From contig NZ_LR134477.1 of the NCBI RefSeq assembly GCF_900637975.1, forward strand, positions 992,001-1,056,000: 64,000 bases of DNA, given 5' to 3'. This document shows, piece by piece, positions 9,487 through 17,356 of this stretch. Origin of the DNA: Actinomyces viscosus. Lineage in GTDB: Bacteria; Actinomycetota; Actinomycetes; Actinomycetales; Actinomycetaceae. Below the pieces are notes generated by a model. That model searched no databases. It saw only the letters and a program-made list of their open reading frames with translations, and was not told the origin of the DNA. Within the stretch, counting starts at the first letter, position 1, and every line of letters begins with the position of its first letter. The translations under genes and the position numbers were made by a program.

Positions 9487-11172
9487 TCAGTCTCTCTCAG
9501 GTGCCGCCCGACGACCAATTTCCTCCAGGATGGTCGCCGTCTCATCGGGGCCGACCGCGACGTCGTCGGGCAGGCGCAGACGCAGCAGCTCGGGGTGGCC
9601 GGGGACATCGAGAACGAGGCAGGTCCAGGAGGCGCTCACGACCTGTGGGTAACGGTTGATGGCGGCGCCGCGAATGGTGGCGCGTGTGCCCTCTGGTGGG
9701 GTGACTGCGGCTCGCTGGACCTCGGCCTCGGTGACCAGTCGGTGGATCCGGCCGGCGGCGTCGAGCTTGTCGACGACGGAGCGTCCCGGACGAAGATCGG
9801 CCCACTGAATGTCGAGAGCGGCCAGGCGAGGATCGTCCCAGCCGGTTCCCGACCGGCGGCGCAGCCCCTCGCAGAGCTCGTACTTGGCGACCCACTCCAC
9901 CAGCTGAGCGGCCGGGCCCGATCCGTCACGGCGCCACCGCTCCAGGGCGTCGAGGCTCTGGCGCCACAGGTCGAGGGCATGCTGAGCCTCGGGGTCACCG
10001 CGGCGCGTCACGGCAGGAGTGACGGCGTTGAGATAGGTGCGCTGGATCGCCAGGGCGGTCATGGCTCCGCCCTGCGTGGTCAGCTCATAGGAGAGGGTGG
10101 GATCGTGGGACACGGCCCAGTGCTCCTCAACGGGGTCCCCGGTGATCGCCATGCGGCCGAGGTCCGTCACGGCCTCCCTGAGCTCGTCGGTGTCCTCGGC
10201 GTGCGCCTGCTCCAGGAACCACAGGAGCAGGTCCGTGGTGGCGACCTTGAGGTAGATGGGGACGTCGAAGCGGTTGGCGTCGCCGTTGATGACGTGCAGG
10301 CGGCGCCAGCGCGCGCCATCGGCGTGCGGCTCGTCACGGGTGTTGATGATGGGGCGGTTGAAGGTGGTCTGCAGACCGATCTCGGACTCGACGTAGTCGG
10401 CGCGCTGACTGATCTGGAAGCCGGGCCGCTCACTGCGCTGACCGATGCCGACCCGGCCGGCGCCCACGAGGACGGGGCGAGTGACCAGGAAGGGGGCCAG
10501 GACCGCGGCCAGCTCCTCGAAGGGCAGGTCCCGCCGCACGAGGTAGTTCTCGTGGGAGCCGTAGGCCGCCCCCTTGCCGTCCACGTTGTTCTTGTACAGG
10601 ACGATCTCCACCGGTGCGCCGGTGCTGACACGGTCGTCACTCAGAACCGTCATGGCGCGCCGGGCAACCACCTCCCCCGCCCGGTCCCAGACGAGAGCGT
10701 CACGAGGGGTGAGGACCTCCGGCGAGGAGTACTCGGGGTGGGCGTGGTCCACGTAGAGCCTGGCCCCGTTGACGAGAACCGTCGTCGTCGCGCGGGAAAG
10801 CGCCGCCTCGGCGGCGCTGGGGCGGGCGCGCGAGCCCCAGGGAGCCGGAGGCGGATCCACCGTTGCCGCCGCTGTGTTCGCGGCCGGTGAGGCGTCACCC
10901 GACGGCGCCGGGTGAGCGGGGTCGTCGGTGAGCTGGCTGGGGTGGGCAGCGGCTCGCGGGAGCCTGCCGCCGCGCAGGTCCGCCAGGGGGTCCTCCCCCT
11001 CGTAGTCCCAGCGCACGGCGGGCACGTCGGCTCCAGCGCAGTAGGCCTCCACCACCTGGCTGGAGAGCACCACGGGGTTGGCGTAGGGGTCGCCCGGGCG
11101 CAGGATTCCGAACTCGGTCTCCAGGCCGACGGGACGCGTCACCGGACCCGGCTGAAAGCCGATGTGCTTCAT
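9487..11172 (-). CDS. dop: Pup deamidase/depupylase Dop
   Basis: Deamidates the C-terminal Gln of Pup and also removes Pup from modified proteins. Homologous to PafA: RPVGLETEFGI near the N-terminus, VNGARLYVDHAHPEYSSPE, YKNNVDGKGAAYGSHENYLV and TTFNRPIINTRDEPHAD. The start is the ATG at 11172 (MKHIGFQ), which overlaps the arc stop as ATGA. At 561 residues it is longer than most Dop proteins because of an Ala/Pro/Ser-rich insertion at about residues 65-125, between the first ATP-site strand and the VNGARLY block. This is where the regulatory Dop loop lies in characterised enzymes. Confidence 0.96.
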   Translation of the reverse strand: MKHIGFQPGPVTRPVGLETEFGILRPGDPYANPVVLSSQVVEAYCAGADVPAVRWDYEGEDPLADLRGGRLPRAAAHPSQLTDDPAHPAPSGDASPAANTAAATVDPPPAPWGSRARPSAAEAALSRATTTVLVNGARLYVDHAHPEYSSPEVLTPRDALVWDRAGEVVARRAMTVLSDDRVSTGAPVEIVLYKNNVDGKGAAYGSHENYLVRRDLPFEELAAVLAPFLVTRPVLVGAGRVGIGQRSERPGFQISQRADYVESEIGLQTTFNRPIINTRDEPHADGARWRRLHVINGDANRFDVPIYLKVATTDLLLWFLEQAHAEDTDELREAVTDLGRMAITGDPVEEHWAVSHDPTLSYELTTQGGAMTALAIQRTYLNAVTPAVTRRGDPEAQHALDLWRQSLDALERWRRDGSGPAAQLVEWVAKYELCEGLRRRSGTGWDDPRLAALDIQWADLRPGRSVVDKLDAAGRIHRLVTEAEVQRAAVTPPEGTRATIRGAAINRYPQVVSASWTCLVLDVPGHPELLRLRLPDDVAVGPDETATILEEIGRRAAPERD

Positions 11173-12878
11173 GTCCTGTCCTTCCCGAGTCTGCGAACGC
11201 TGCGGATATCCGAGGCACGGGCGCCGATGAGTCGGGCCCACCCCTCGGGGGTGGTGGCGCCGGTGATCTCCTCATTCTGCCGAGCCTCGATCCCGACGGC
11301 CGAGCGGAGCCTGTCCACACTCAGGCCCCCTTCACCCCCGGCGAGCTCATCCTTGATGGAGGCGGTCTTGGCCCGGGAGACGATGGCGGCGAGCATGGCA
11401 CCGCTGGCCAGGTCGGCCAGGTGGAGGGTACGGGTGGTGGTAGCGGCGACGGCGGCCGCACGCGCCTCGGTGATCTCCAGGACGGCGGTGGCCTCGTTCC
11501 GCGCGTAGAGCGTCTCGACGACGACGTGGCGCAGGAAGGCGGCAGTGGCCTCACGGTCTCCCCCGTGGGCCGCGAGCTCCGCCGGAGCCAGAGGCAGGTC
11601 GGCGGTGAGGTGCCGGGCGAGGATCTCCTCGGCCCCGGTCTCATCGGGCCGGTTGATGCGGATCTTCACGTCCAGGCGCCCGGGGCGCAGGATCGCGGGA
11701 TCGATCATGTCCTCGCGGTTGGAGGCCCCGATGATGACGACGTTGCGCAGGGACTCCACACCGTCGATCTCCGCCAGGACCTGGGGCACGATCATGGTCT
11801 CGACATCAGAGGACACGCCGGTGCCGCGGGTGCGGAAGAGCGCCTCCATCTCATCGAAGAAGATGACCACCGGACGGTCCTCGGCGGCGGCCTTGCGGGC
11901 CTGGTCGAAGATGGCGCGGATCTGCCGCTCGGTCTCGCCGACGAACTTGCTCAGCAGCTCGGGACCCTTGATATTGAGGAAGGCGGCCGGGCGGCCCCTC
12001 ACGCCGGGGGCGCCTCCGGAGCCGGCCAGCGAGGTGGCCACGGCCTTGGCGATGAGGGTCTTGCCGCAGCCGGGTGGGCCGTAGAGCAGGAGCCCCTTGG
12101 GGGCTCGCAGCCCGTAGGCCTGGAAGAGCTCGGGGTGGGTGAAGGGCAGCTCGAGGGCGTCGCGGATCTGCTCGATCTGCGGGCCCAGTCCCCCGATGTC
12201 CGCCCAGGAGACGTCGGGGGTCTCGGCGACGACGAGCTGTTCAACACTGGTGCGCTCGATGAGCGCCGTGGCGACGTCGGCGCGCAGGTCGGCGGCCAGG
12301 GTGTCGCCTGGTTTGAGCCCCTCCCCGGCCCCGGCGATGCGGCGCAGAGCGGAGGACAGGGTGAGGATCCGGGTGCCTCCCGCTCCGGTGGTCACCAGGA
12401 CGCGGGCGTCATCAAGGGTCTCCTCCAGGGTGACGGCCTCACCGGTCTGGGGCTCGGGGAGGGTGGCGACGACGACCATCTGGTCGTTGACGGCCACGAG
12501 CCGGCCGATCCGGAGGTCATCGTCGTCCACACCCGGGTGGACGTGCAGAAGCATCTGACGGCCCGACAGGCTCACGGCAACCTCGCGCTCCTGTCCGGTG
12601 CCCTCGACGTTCGCCTCGTCCCTTGTGCCGGGAAGAGCGGTGAGCAGTCCCAGGGTGACCGGAGGGCGGGTGACGGCGTCGAGCTGCTGGCCGAGCTCGG
12701 TGATGCGCTCGCGGGCGGTACCCAGGGCGGCGACGAGGCGCTCGTTCTTGGAGGCCAGGCTGACGGCCTGGGCCCGGGCCTCGCGCAGCTGGTGGCTGGT
12801 GAAGTCCCTGGCGGGCATGCCCAGCGACTGAGTCCTGGACTGGGGCCTGTCCGTACCGCCTGCAGGGGTCTCAGGCAT
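11169..12878 (-). CDS. arc: Proteasome-associated-type AAA+ ATPase ARC (Mpa family)
   Basis: Ring ATPase that recognises pupylated proteins through an N-terminal coiled coil and unfolds them. The 569-residue protein has a coiled-coil-prone segment (about 28-70), OB-fold interdomains (about 75-215), then one AAA module with Walker A GPPGCGKT at 267-274 and Walker B IFFDEME at 339-345. The second-region SNREDMIDPAILRPGRLD is intact. The C-terminus ends RRLGKDRT and lacks the QYL-type tail by which Mpa docks on the 20S core. It overlaps trmI by eight bases and dop by four. Confidence 0.95.
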   Translation of the reverse strand: MPETPAGGTDRPQSRTQSLGMPARDFTSHQLREARAQAVSLASKNERLVAALGTARERITELGQQLDAVTRPPVTLGLLTALPGTRDEANVEGTGQEREVAVSLSGRQMLLHVHPGVDDDDLRIGRLVAVNDQMVVVATLPEPQTGEAVTLEETLDDARVLVTTGAGGTRILTLSSALRRIAGAGEGLKPGDTLAADLRADVATALIERTSVEQLVVAETPDVSWADIGGLGPQIEQIRDALELPFTHPELFQAYGLRAPKGLLLYGPPGCGKTLIAKAVATSLAGSGGAPGVRGRPAAFLNIKGPELLSKFVGETERQIRAIFDQARKAAAEDRPVVIFFDEMEALFRTRGTGVSSDVETMIVPQVLAEIDGVESLRNVVIIGASNREDMIDPAILRPGRLDVKIRINRPDETGAEEILARHLTADLPLAPAELAAHGGDREATAAFLRHVVVETLYARNEATAVLEITEARAAAVAATTTRTLHLADLASGAMLAAIVSRAKTASIKDELAGGEGGLSVDRLRSAVGIEARQNEEITGATTPEGWARLIGARASDIRSVRRLGKDRT

Positions 12879-13959
12879 GATCGCCCTCCTGGGCCGGCTC
12901 GGCGGTTCCGTCCTGGACGGGAGTAGCGTCAGTGGGCTGCTTGGCCCGGCAGTCGCGCAGGACGCGACGCACCTTCTTGTCGGTGCTGGTGCGCTCCTTG
13001 ACGTCGTCGGGCAGCCAGTAGCCGCCCTCGTCGTAGGCGCCGCGGGCGGGCGGGCGCTTGCGGGCCAGGGGCCGGGAGCCGGAGGCCAGGCGCCTGGCGG
13101 TCAGGAGGAAACCGGTGTGCGCCACCATGCGGTGGTCGGGGCGCACGGCCAGGCCGTCGACGTTCCAGGTGCGCACCATGGACTCCCAGGACTCGGGCTC
13201 GGTAAACAGCCCGCTGTGGCGCAGGGCCTCCACGGTGCGGGACAGCTGGGTGACGGTGGCGACGTAGGCCAGGAAGACCCCGCCGGGGACCAGAGCGGTG
13301 GAGGCGGCCTCGACGTTCTCCCAGGGGGCGAGCATGTCCAGGACCACCCGGTCGATGCTGCCCGCCTCCACCCGGGCGGCGACGACGTCGGCGAAGTCTC
13401 CGGTGCACAGCTCCCAGGCGGGGTGGTGGCGACCGAACCAGGCATCCACGTTGGAGGCGGCGATCTGGGCGAAGTCCTCACGGCGCTCGATGGACAGCAG
13501 GTGACCACTCTCCCCGATGGCGGAGAGCAGGTTCATGGTCAGCGCGCCCGAGCCCACCCCGGCCTCCAGAACGCGGGCGCCGGGGAAGATATCGCCCATG
13601 GCGATGACCTGGCCGGAGTCCTTGGGGTAGACCACCTGCGCGCCGCGGGGCATGGACAGCACGTAGTCGGCCAGGAGCGGGCGCAGCAGGAGCAGCTCGT
13701 GGCCGGTGTCGGTCTCGATGACGCTGCCCTCGTCCATTCCGACGACGTCCCGGTGGTGGAAGGAGCCCCGCACGGACTGGAAGTAGCCGTGGGGGTCGAG
13801 CAGGAAGGTGTTCTTGCGGCCCTTGGTGTCCGTCACCTGGATGCGCTCTCCGTACCGGAAGGGTCCTCGCCGGCCGGCCTGTCCCAGCACCTCCTGAGGA
13901 ACCGGGCGCTGGTAGGAATCCGTGGGTGAGAACGCCGTGTGCTCAGTATGCTCGCTCAT
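12871..13959 (-). CDS. trmI: tRNA (adenine-58-N1)-methyltransferase TrmI
   Basis: S-adenosylmethionine-dependent enzyme making m1A58 in the T loop of tRNAs. The 362-residue protein has the TrmI N-terminal domain (KGRKNTFLLDPHGYFQS) and the Rossmann SAM loop VLEAGVGSGALTMNL at about residues 130-144, followed by SIERREDFAQIAASN and VVLDMLAPWE. A basic C-terminal extension of about 60 residues follows. Position directly ahead of the ARC gene is the same as in M. tuberculosis (Rv2118c beside mpa). ATG at 13959, 18 bases after the encapsulin stop. Confidence 0.95.
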   Translation of the reverse strand: MSEHTEHTAFSPTDSYQRPVPQEVLGQAGRRGPFRYGERIQVTDTKGRKNTFLLDPHGYFQSVRGSFHHRDVVGMDEGSVIETDTGHELLLLRPLLADYVLSMPRGAQVVYPKDSGQVIAMGDIFPGARVLEAGVGSGALTMNLLSAIGESGHLLSIERREDFAQIAASNVDAWFGRHHPAWELCTGDFADVVAARVEAGSIDRVVLDMLAPWENVEAASTALVPGGVFLAYVATVTQLSRTVEALRHSGLFTEPESWESMVRTWNVDGLAVRPDHRMVAHTGFLLTARRLASGSRPLARKRPPARGAYDEGGYWLPDDVKERTSTDKKVRRVLRDCRAKQPTDATPVQDGTAEPAQEGDHA

Positions 13960-13977
13960 CAGGGCGAGTGTAGGACC

Positions 13978-14772
13978 TCAGCGTGTCAGCGCGACGCTCG
14001 CCTCGGAGGTGTAGGGGAGGAAGGTGAACGACTCCTGGAGGTAGAGCTCAATCGACTCGGCATCGTGCGAGAGGTACCCGATGGACAGGTCCTGGCCCAG
14101 GTGCAGCTCATAGTCACCGCCCCGTGTGCTCAGCAGGACGGCACCCTGGATGGCTGGTGCCCATAGGATGTCGCCGTTCAGGAGACGGTCGATGTGCTTG
14201 CGGATGGGGTAACCGTCGTCAGTGGTCTCGGCGACGACAGTCCACAGCTCTGCAGAGAGCAGGAGGGCGTACGGGCCCTCGACCCCGGCGAGGCGGAGCT
14301 CCTTCAGGGCGTCGGCCACTGCATCGGGGAGATCCTTCGACTGGGGCAGCTCAACGACGGGGTTCGAGCTGGTGGGAACCAGTCCGTCGATACCCGCGCT
14401 TGTCAGTCCGAAGAAGACAATGCCGTCCTCCGCCCGGGCGATCTGAGCCGCGGCGTCCTTGACGGGCTGACAGTCGGAGTCCTGGGCCCCACGGTCGACG
14501 GCGTCGACCGCCTCGCGGGTGACGCGGAAGGGAACCCGCAGCTCGACGACCTGCCGAACCTGACGCTGGTGGGCCTGAACCCCTTCGAAGGGGGTGTCCA
14601 CGCGCACCTGATGACCAGTGCGCACCGCCGCCAGATCCTCTCCGTCCGGTCCGACGACATCAACGACTCGGCGTCCGGCGATCCAGCGGATGAAGGTGCG
14701 CCGGGCCTCTTGGTCGATCTCGCTCCAGGCGGCCTCGGAGATGGGCGCGAGATCTCGATGCAGGTTGTTCAT
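13978..14772 (-). CDS. Family 1 encapsulin shell protein
   Basis: Self-assembling HK97-fold shell protein of a protein nanocompartment. The 264-residue sequence starts MNNLHRDLAPISEAAW, continues with SEIDQEARRTFIRWIAGRRVVDVVGP and FRVTREAVDAVDRGAQD, and ends with GYLSHDAESIELYLQESFTFL, all typical of the linocin M18/encapsulin family. Its ATG at 14772 overlaps the stop of the DyP peroxidase gene as ATGA, so shell and cargo should be made from one message. The shell probably packages that peroxidase. Length is normal for a 60-subunit family 1 shell, but assembly state cannot be read from sequence. Confidence 0.95.
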   Translation of the reverse strand: MNNLHRDLAPISEAAWSEIDQEARRTFIRWIAGRRVVDVVGPDGEDLAAVRTGHQVRVDTPFEGVQAHQRQVRQVVELRVPFRVTREAVDAVDRGAQDSDCQPVKDAAAQIARAEDGIVFFGLTSAGIDGLVPTSSNPVVELPQSKDLPDAVADALKELRLAGVEGPYALLLSAELWTVVAETTDDGYPIRKHIDRLLNGDILWAPAIQGAVLLSTRGGDYELHLGQDLSIGYLSHDAESIELYLQESFTFLPYTSEASVALTR

Positions 14773-15908
14773 ACCTCTCCCTTCAGGTTTCCGATCCCAA
14801 GGGAACCGTCGGACGGTTCGGATGAGACGCTCATGTCACTGTTGCGGTCCTCTGTCCTCCAATCGCCCGGTACCTCCGAAGGGCCGTTCAGCCCCAGGCC
14901 TCTGGCGGCACTCAGCTCAGTGGCGGGCTGGGTCGGGTCCTCCGGTCCGGGTTGGGGCCGGGCGGCGGCACGCGCGTGCTGGTCGGCCTCGTCGAGAAAA
15001 GCGGCCGGAGGGGCGAAGAAGAGGCAACCCGTCAGAGGTGTGGAGAAGTCCAGGATGCGATCGTAGTTGCCCTCGGGCTCCCCCAGGAACATTCGCCTGA
15101 GCATGAGCTCGGTGACACGCGGGTCGGCGGCATAGCTGATGAAGAACGTGCCCTGATCCCCGGATGCCTCACCGAAGGCGAGGTTGTCACGCACGATCTG
15201 GAGCTCGTTGCCATCGGCGTCCTCAATGGTGTTCATGGTGACGTGACTGTTAGTGGGCTGCTCATCATCGGGAAGCTGGATGTCATCGAGCTTGGTGCGA
15301 CCGATGACGCGCTCCTGCTCCTCAACACTCATCGAGTCCCAGGCCGTGAGGTCATGGATGTACTTCTGCTCAATGATGTAGCTGCCACCGGTCCAGGCGC
15401 CATCGTCAACGAGCGCCGCCACGACGGCCGCCTGACCCCGTGGACTCTCGGTACCGTCGACAAAGCCAAGTGGATCGCGCTCATCGAAGTAGCGGAAGGC
15501 GTGGACCTCGTCGTAGCCGGCGGCCACGGATCCCAGACGGCGCATGATCTGACGGGCGAGCTCGAAGCACATATCGAGCGTTGAGGCACGCAGGTGGAAG
15601 AACAGGTCTCCCGGCGTCGAGGGCGCGTGGTGCTTGCCGCCCTGAAGTGCCACGAAGTCGTGCAGGAACTCAGGTCGAGGCACATCGAAGAGGCGATCCC
15701 ACATGCCTGCCCCGATACCGACGACGCAGCTGAGCATCGTCTCGGGATAACGAAAGCCCACCGCCCGGGACAGCCCGGACACATCGGTCAGCAGATCTAT
15801 GACCTGGGCCTCGCCACCGTCCCGTACGGTGACGGTGAGGAAGATCGATGCCTTGGCCGGCGGAGCCAGAATCTCCTGGGAGAGATCCTGGGGGATGACG
15901 TCTCGCAT
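14769..15908 (-). CDS. Dye-decolourising (DyP) heme peroxidase with encapsulin targeting peptide
   Basis: Heme peroxidase of the DyP family, 379 residues, starting at the ATG at 15908. The family GxxDG motif is GFVDGTESP with Asp at 151. His222 in TNSHVTM fits the proximal heme ligand and Arg240 in IVRDNLAFG fits the distal arginine. After the catalytic domain (to about residue 310) comes a Pro/Ala/Glu-rich linker. The last 13 residues read DGSLGIGNLKGEV, which matches the cargo-loading peptide consensus of encapsulin clients. No secretion signal is seen, as expected for a shell cargo. It is the first gene of the minus-strand series. Confidence 0.95.
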   Translation of the reverse strand: MRDVIPQDLSQEILAPPAKASIFLTVTVRDGGEAQVIDLLTDVSGLSRAVGFRYPETMLSCVVGIGAGMWDRLFDVPRPEFLHDFVALQGGKHHAPSTPGDLFFHLRASTLDMCFELARQIMRRLGSVAAGYDEVHAFRYFDERDPLGFVDGTESPRGQAAVVAALVDDGAWTGGSYIIEQKYIHDLTAWDSMSVEEQERVIGRTKLDDIQLPDDEQPTNSHVTMNTIEDADGNELQIVRDNLAFGEASGDQGTFFISYAADPRVTELMLRRMFLGEPEGNYDRILDFSTPLTGCLFFAPPAAFLDEADQHARAAARPQPGPEDPTQPATELSAARGLGLNGPSEVPGDWRTEDRNSDMSVSSEPSDGSLGIGNLKGEV

Positions 15909-16082
15909 AACTCCACTTTAGAAGACGCCACTGAAAGAAACGATTGAATCACTCGATCCGTGTCGAACCGGCGCTCATGATCCGGTGTCCGTCTCCGTCA
16001 CGACGTCAGAGCAACGGGTAACCGGCCGGCACCGGACTCTTCATGCATCCCATAACGGTATGCACTTCGGTGCCATGACGGT

Positions 16083-16119
16083 ATGTCTGTGCAGATCGCC
16101 GTTCGGCTCCCGATGACAT
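16083..16119 (+). pseudogene. N-terminal stub of a ribbon-helix-helix antitoxin
   Basis: From the ATG at 16083 the sequence reads MSVQIAVRLP, the usual start of small actinobacterial ribbon-helix-helix antitoxins. One base is then missing before what would be the DDM codons, and the IS5-type element begins. The antitoxin frame resumes immediately right of the element (about 17036-17075) as VSFLDEAVAQGRAPS. The call rests on those two matching halves and on the toxin remnant that follows. Confidence 0.6.
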
Positions 16120-17034
16120 GGAGGCTTATTCATAGGGGTGTTTAGGGTGTTTTGTTGGTAATAGCGTGTCGCTAAGCAGGGTGGCGGCTTGCTCTTGAGA
16201 GAATCTTTGGTGCTTAAGCCAATCCAACCAAGAAGCAAACCGCCATGACGAATAGTAGCACGAGAATCCCTCGGTGTGAGGTTGTGGGCCTGTGCGAGGC
16301 CATTTTCGCCGAGAACCCCGATCTGCCGGTCTTCGGGGCGAGGGCGCTGGGGCTGTTCCTGTGCGTGCGACTGACCCTGACCTACCTGCGCCACAACCTG
16401 CCCCAGGAGCTGCTCGCCGAGCTCTACGGCGTCTCCCAGGCCACCGTCTCCCGCGTCATCAGCACCTACACGCCCCTGATCGCCCAGGCCCTCCAAGCCT
16501 CTGTACCGACGGTGGAGGACCTGGACCCCACGGCCCAGCTGATCATCGACGGCACCCTGCTTCAGTGCTGGTCCTGGAAGGACCACCCCGAGCTGTACTC
16601 CGGTAAGCACAAGACTACGGGGCTGAACGTGCAGGTGGCCTGCACCCTGTCAGGAACCCTGGCCTGGATCTCCGACCCCCAGGACGGAAGGGTCCACGAC
16701 ACCCAGGCCCTGCGCCACTGCGGCCTGCTCGACGTACCGGCCACCGACCTACCCGACGGGACACCACCACCACGCCATGTCGGCGACAAGGGGTACATCG
16801 GGCTGGGCATGATCACCCCGAAAAGAAAACCCGCAAAACTTCCCCTCCACCCAGACGACAAGACCTACAACACCACCGTCAACCAGATCCGCTACAAGAT
16901 CGAACGAGTCATCGCCAACATCAAGACCTGGAGAGTCCTGCACACCGGCTACAGAAGACCACCGGAAACCTTCCCGGAAACCATCTCCGCAGTCCTCGGA
17001 CTCATATTCACCTACACCCCATGAATAATCCTCC
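16120..17034 (+). mobile_element. IS5-family (DDE_Tnp_4-type) insertion sequence, apparently complete
   Basis: The ends are imperfect inverted repeats. The left end at 16120-16141 begins GGAGGCTTATTCAT and the right end at 17014-17034, read on the other strand, begins GGAGGATTATTCAT. Both continue into GGGGTGT with one base inserted in the left copy. The single transposase gene fills the element and its stop lies in the right repeat. No target duplication could be settled by eye. The element has landed in the antitoxin part of a toxin-antitoxin pair. Confidence 0.85.
16245..17024 (+). CDS. IS5-family transposase
   Basis: A 259-residue DDE transposase. It has an N-terminal helix-turn-helix (ELLAELYGVSQATVSRVISTYTP) and then the catalytic residues: Asp in LIIDGTLL, Asp in HVGDKGYIG and Glu in RYKIERVIANIKTW. 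The frame is intact from the ATG at 16245 to the TGA at 17022-17024, so the copy may still be active. The TGA overlaps an ATG in the right terminal repeat that opens the toxin remnant. Confidence 0.9.
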   Translation: MTNSSTRIPRCEVVGLCEAIFAENPDLPVFGARALGLFLCVRLTLTYLRHNLPQELLAELYGVSQATVSRVISTYTPLIAQALQASVPTVEDLDPTAQLIIDGTLLQCWSWKDHPELYSGKHKTTGLNVQVACTLSGTLAWISDPQDGRVHDTQALRHCGLLDVPATDLPDGTPPPRHVGDKGYIGLGMITPKRKPAKLPLHPDDKTYNTTVNQIRYKIERVIANIKTWRVLHTGYRRPPETFPETISAVLGLIFTYTP

Positions 17035-17350
17035 TTGTCTCCTTTCTCGACGAGGCCGTCGCTCAAGGACGCGCCCCGTCGTCATCCTGACTCGTCAGAC
17101 CGCTCGCGCGAGCATGACCAAGGTAACGGTGGCACCCATCACCTCGACGATCAGGGGCCTGTCGAGTGAGGTGCTGGTGGGAGCTGTCAACGGATTGGAT
17201 CATCCCAGCGCCATCTCGCTCGATAACGTGCTCACGATCCAGCCACGACTCCTCGGCCGCAATATCGGTTTTCTCACCGAGGAGCAGGAGCACGAGCTGG
17301 CTCACGCCGTCGTCCTCGCCTACGACCTGGAGCTCCCACTCCTACGATGA
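17021..17350 (+). pseudogene. MazF/PemK-type toxin remnant lacking its N-terminus
   Basis: The open frame from the ATG at 17021 first crosses the IS end and residual antitoxin DNA. From about 17080 it reads RPVVILTRQTARASMTKVTVAPIT, GLSSEVLVGAVNGLDHPSAISLDNVLTI and the usual MazF C-terminus to 17350. The first 15-20 residues of a MazF toxin, including the RRGDIWW-type block, are missing. The junction suggests a deletion that joined antitoxin codons to toxin codons near the shared bases around 17068-17084. About 85 toxin residues remain; activity is unlikely but not excluded. Confidence 0.7.
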
Positions 17351-17356
17351 TGTTCC

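Noticed and set aside
16112..17042. A target-site duplication around the IS5-type element
   Set aside because: The bases outside the two ends do not show a convincing matching 3-4 base repeat, and the exact ends are uncertain by a base or two.
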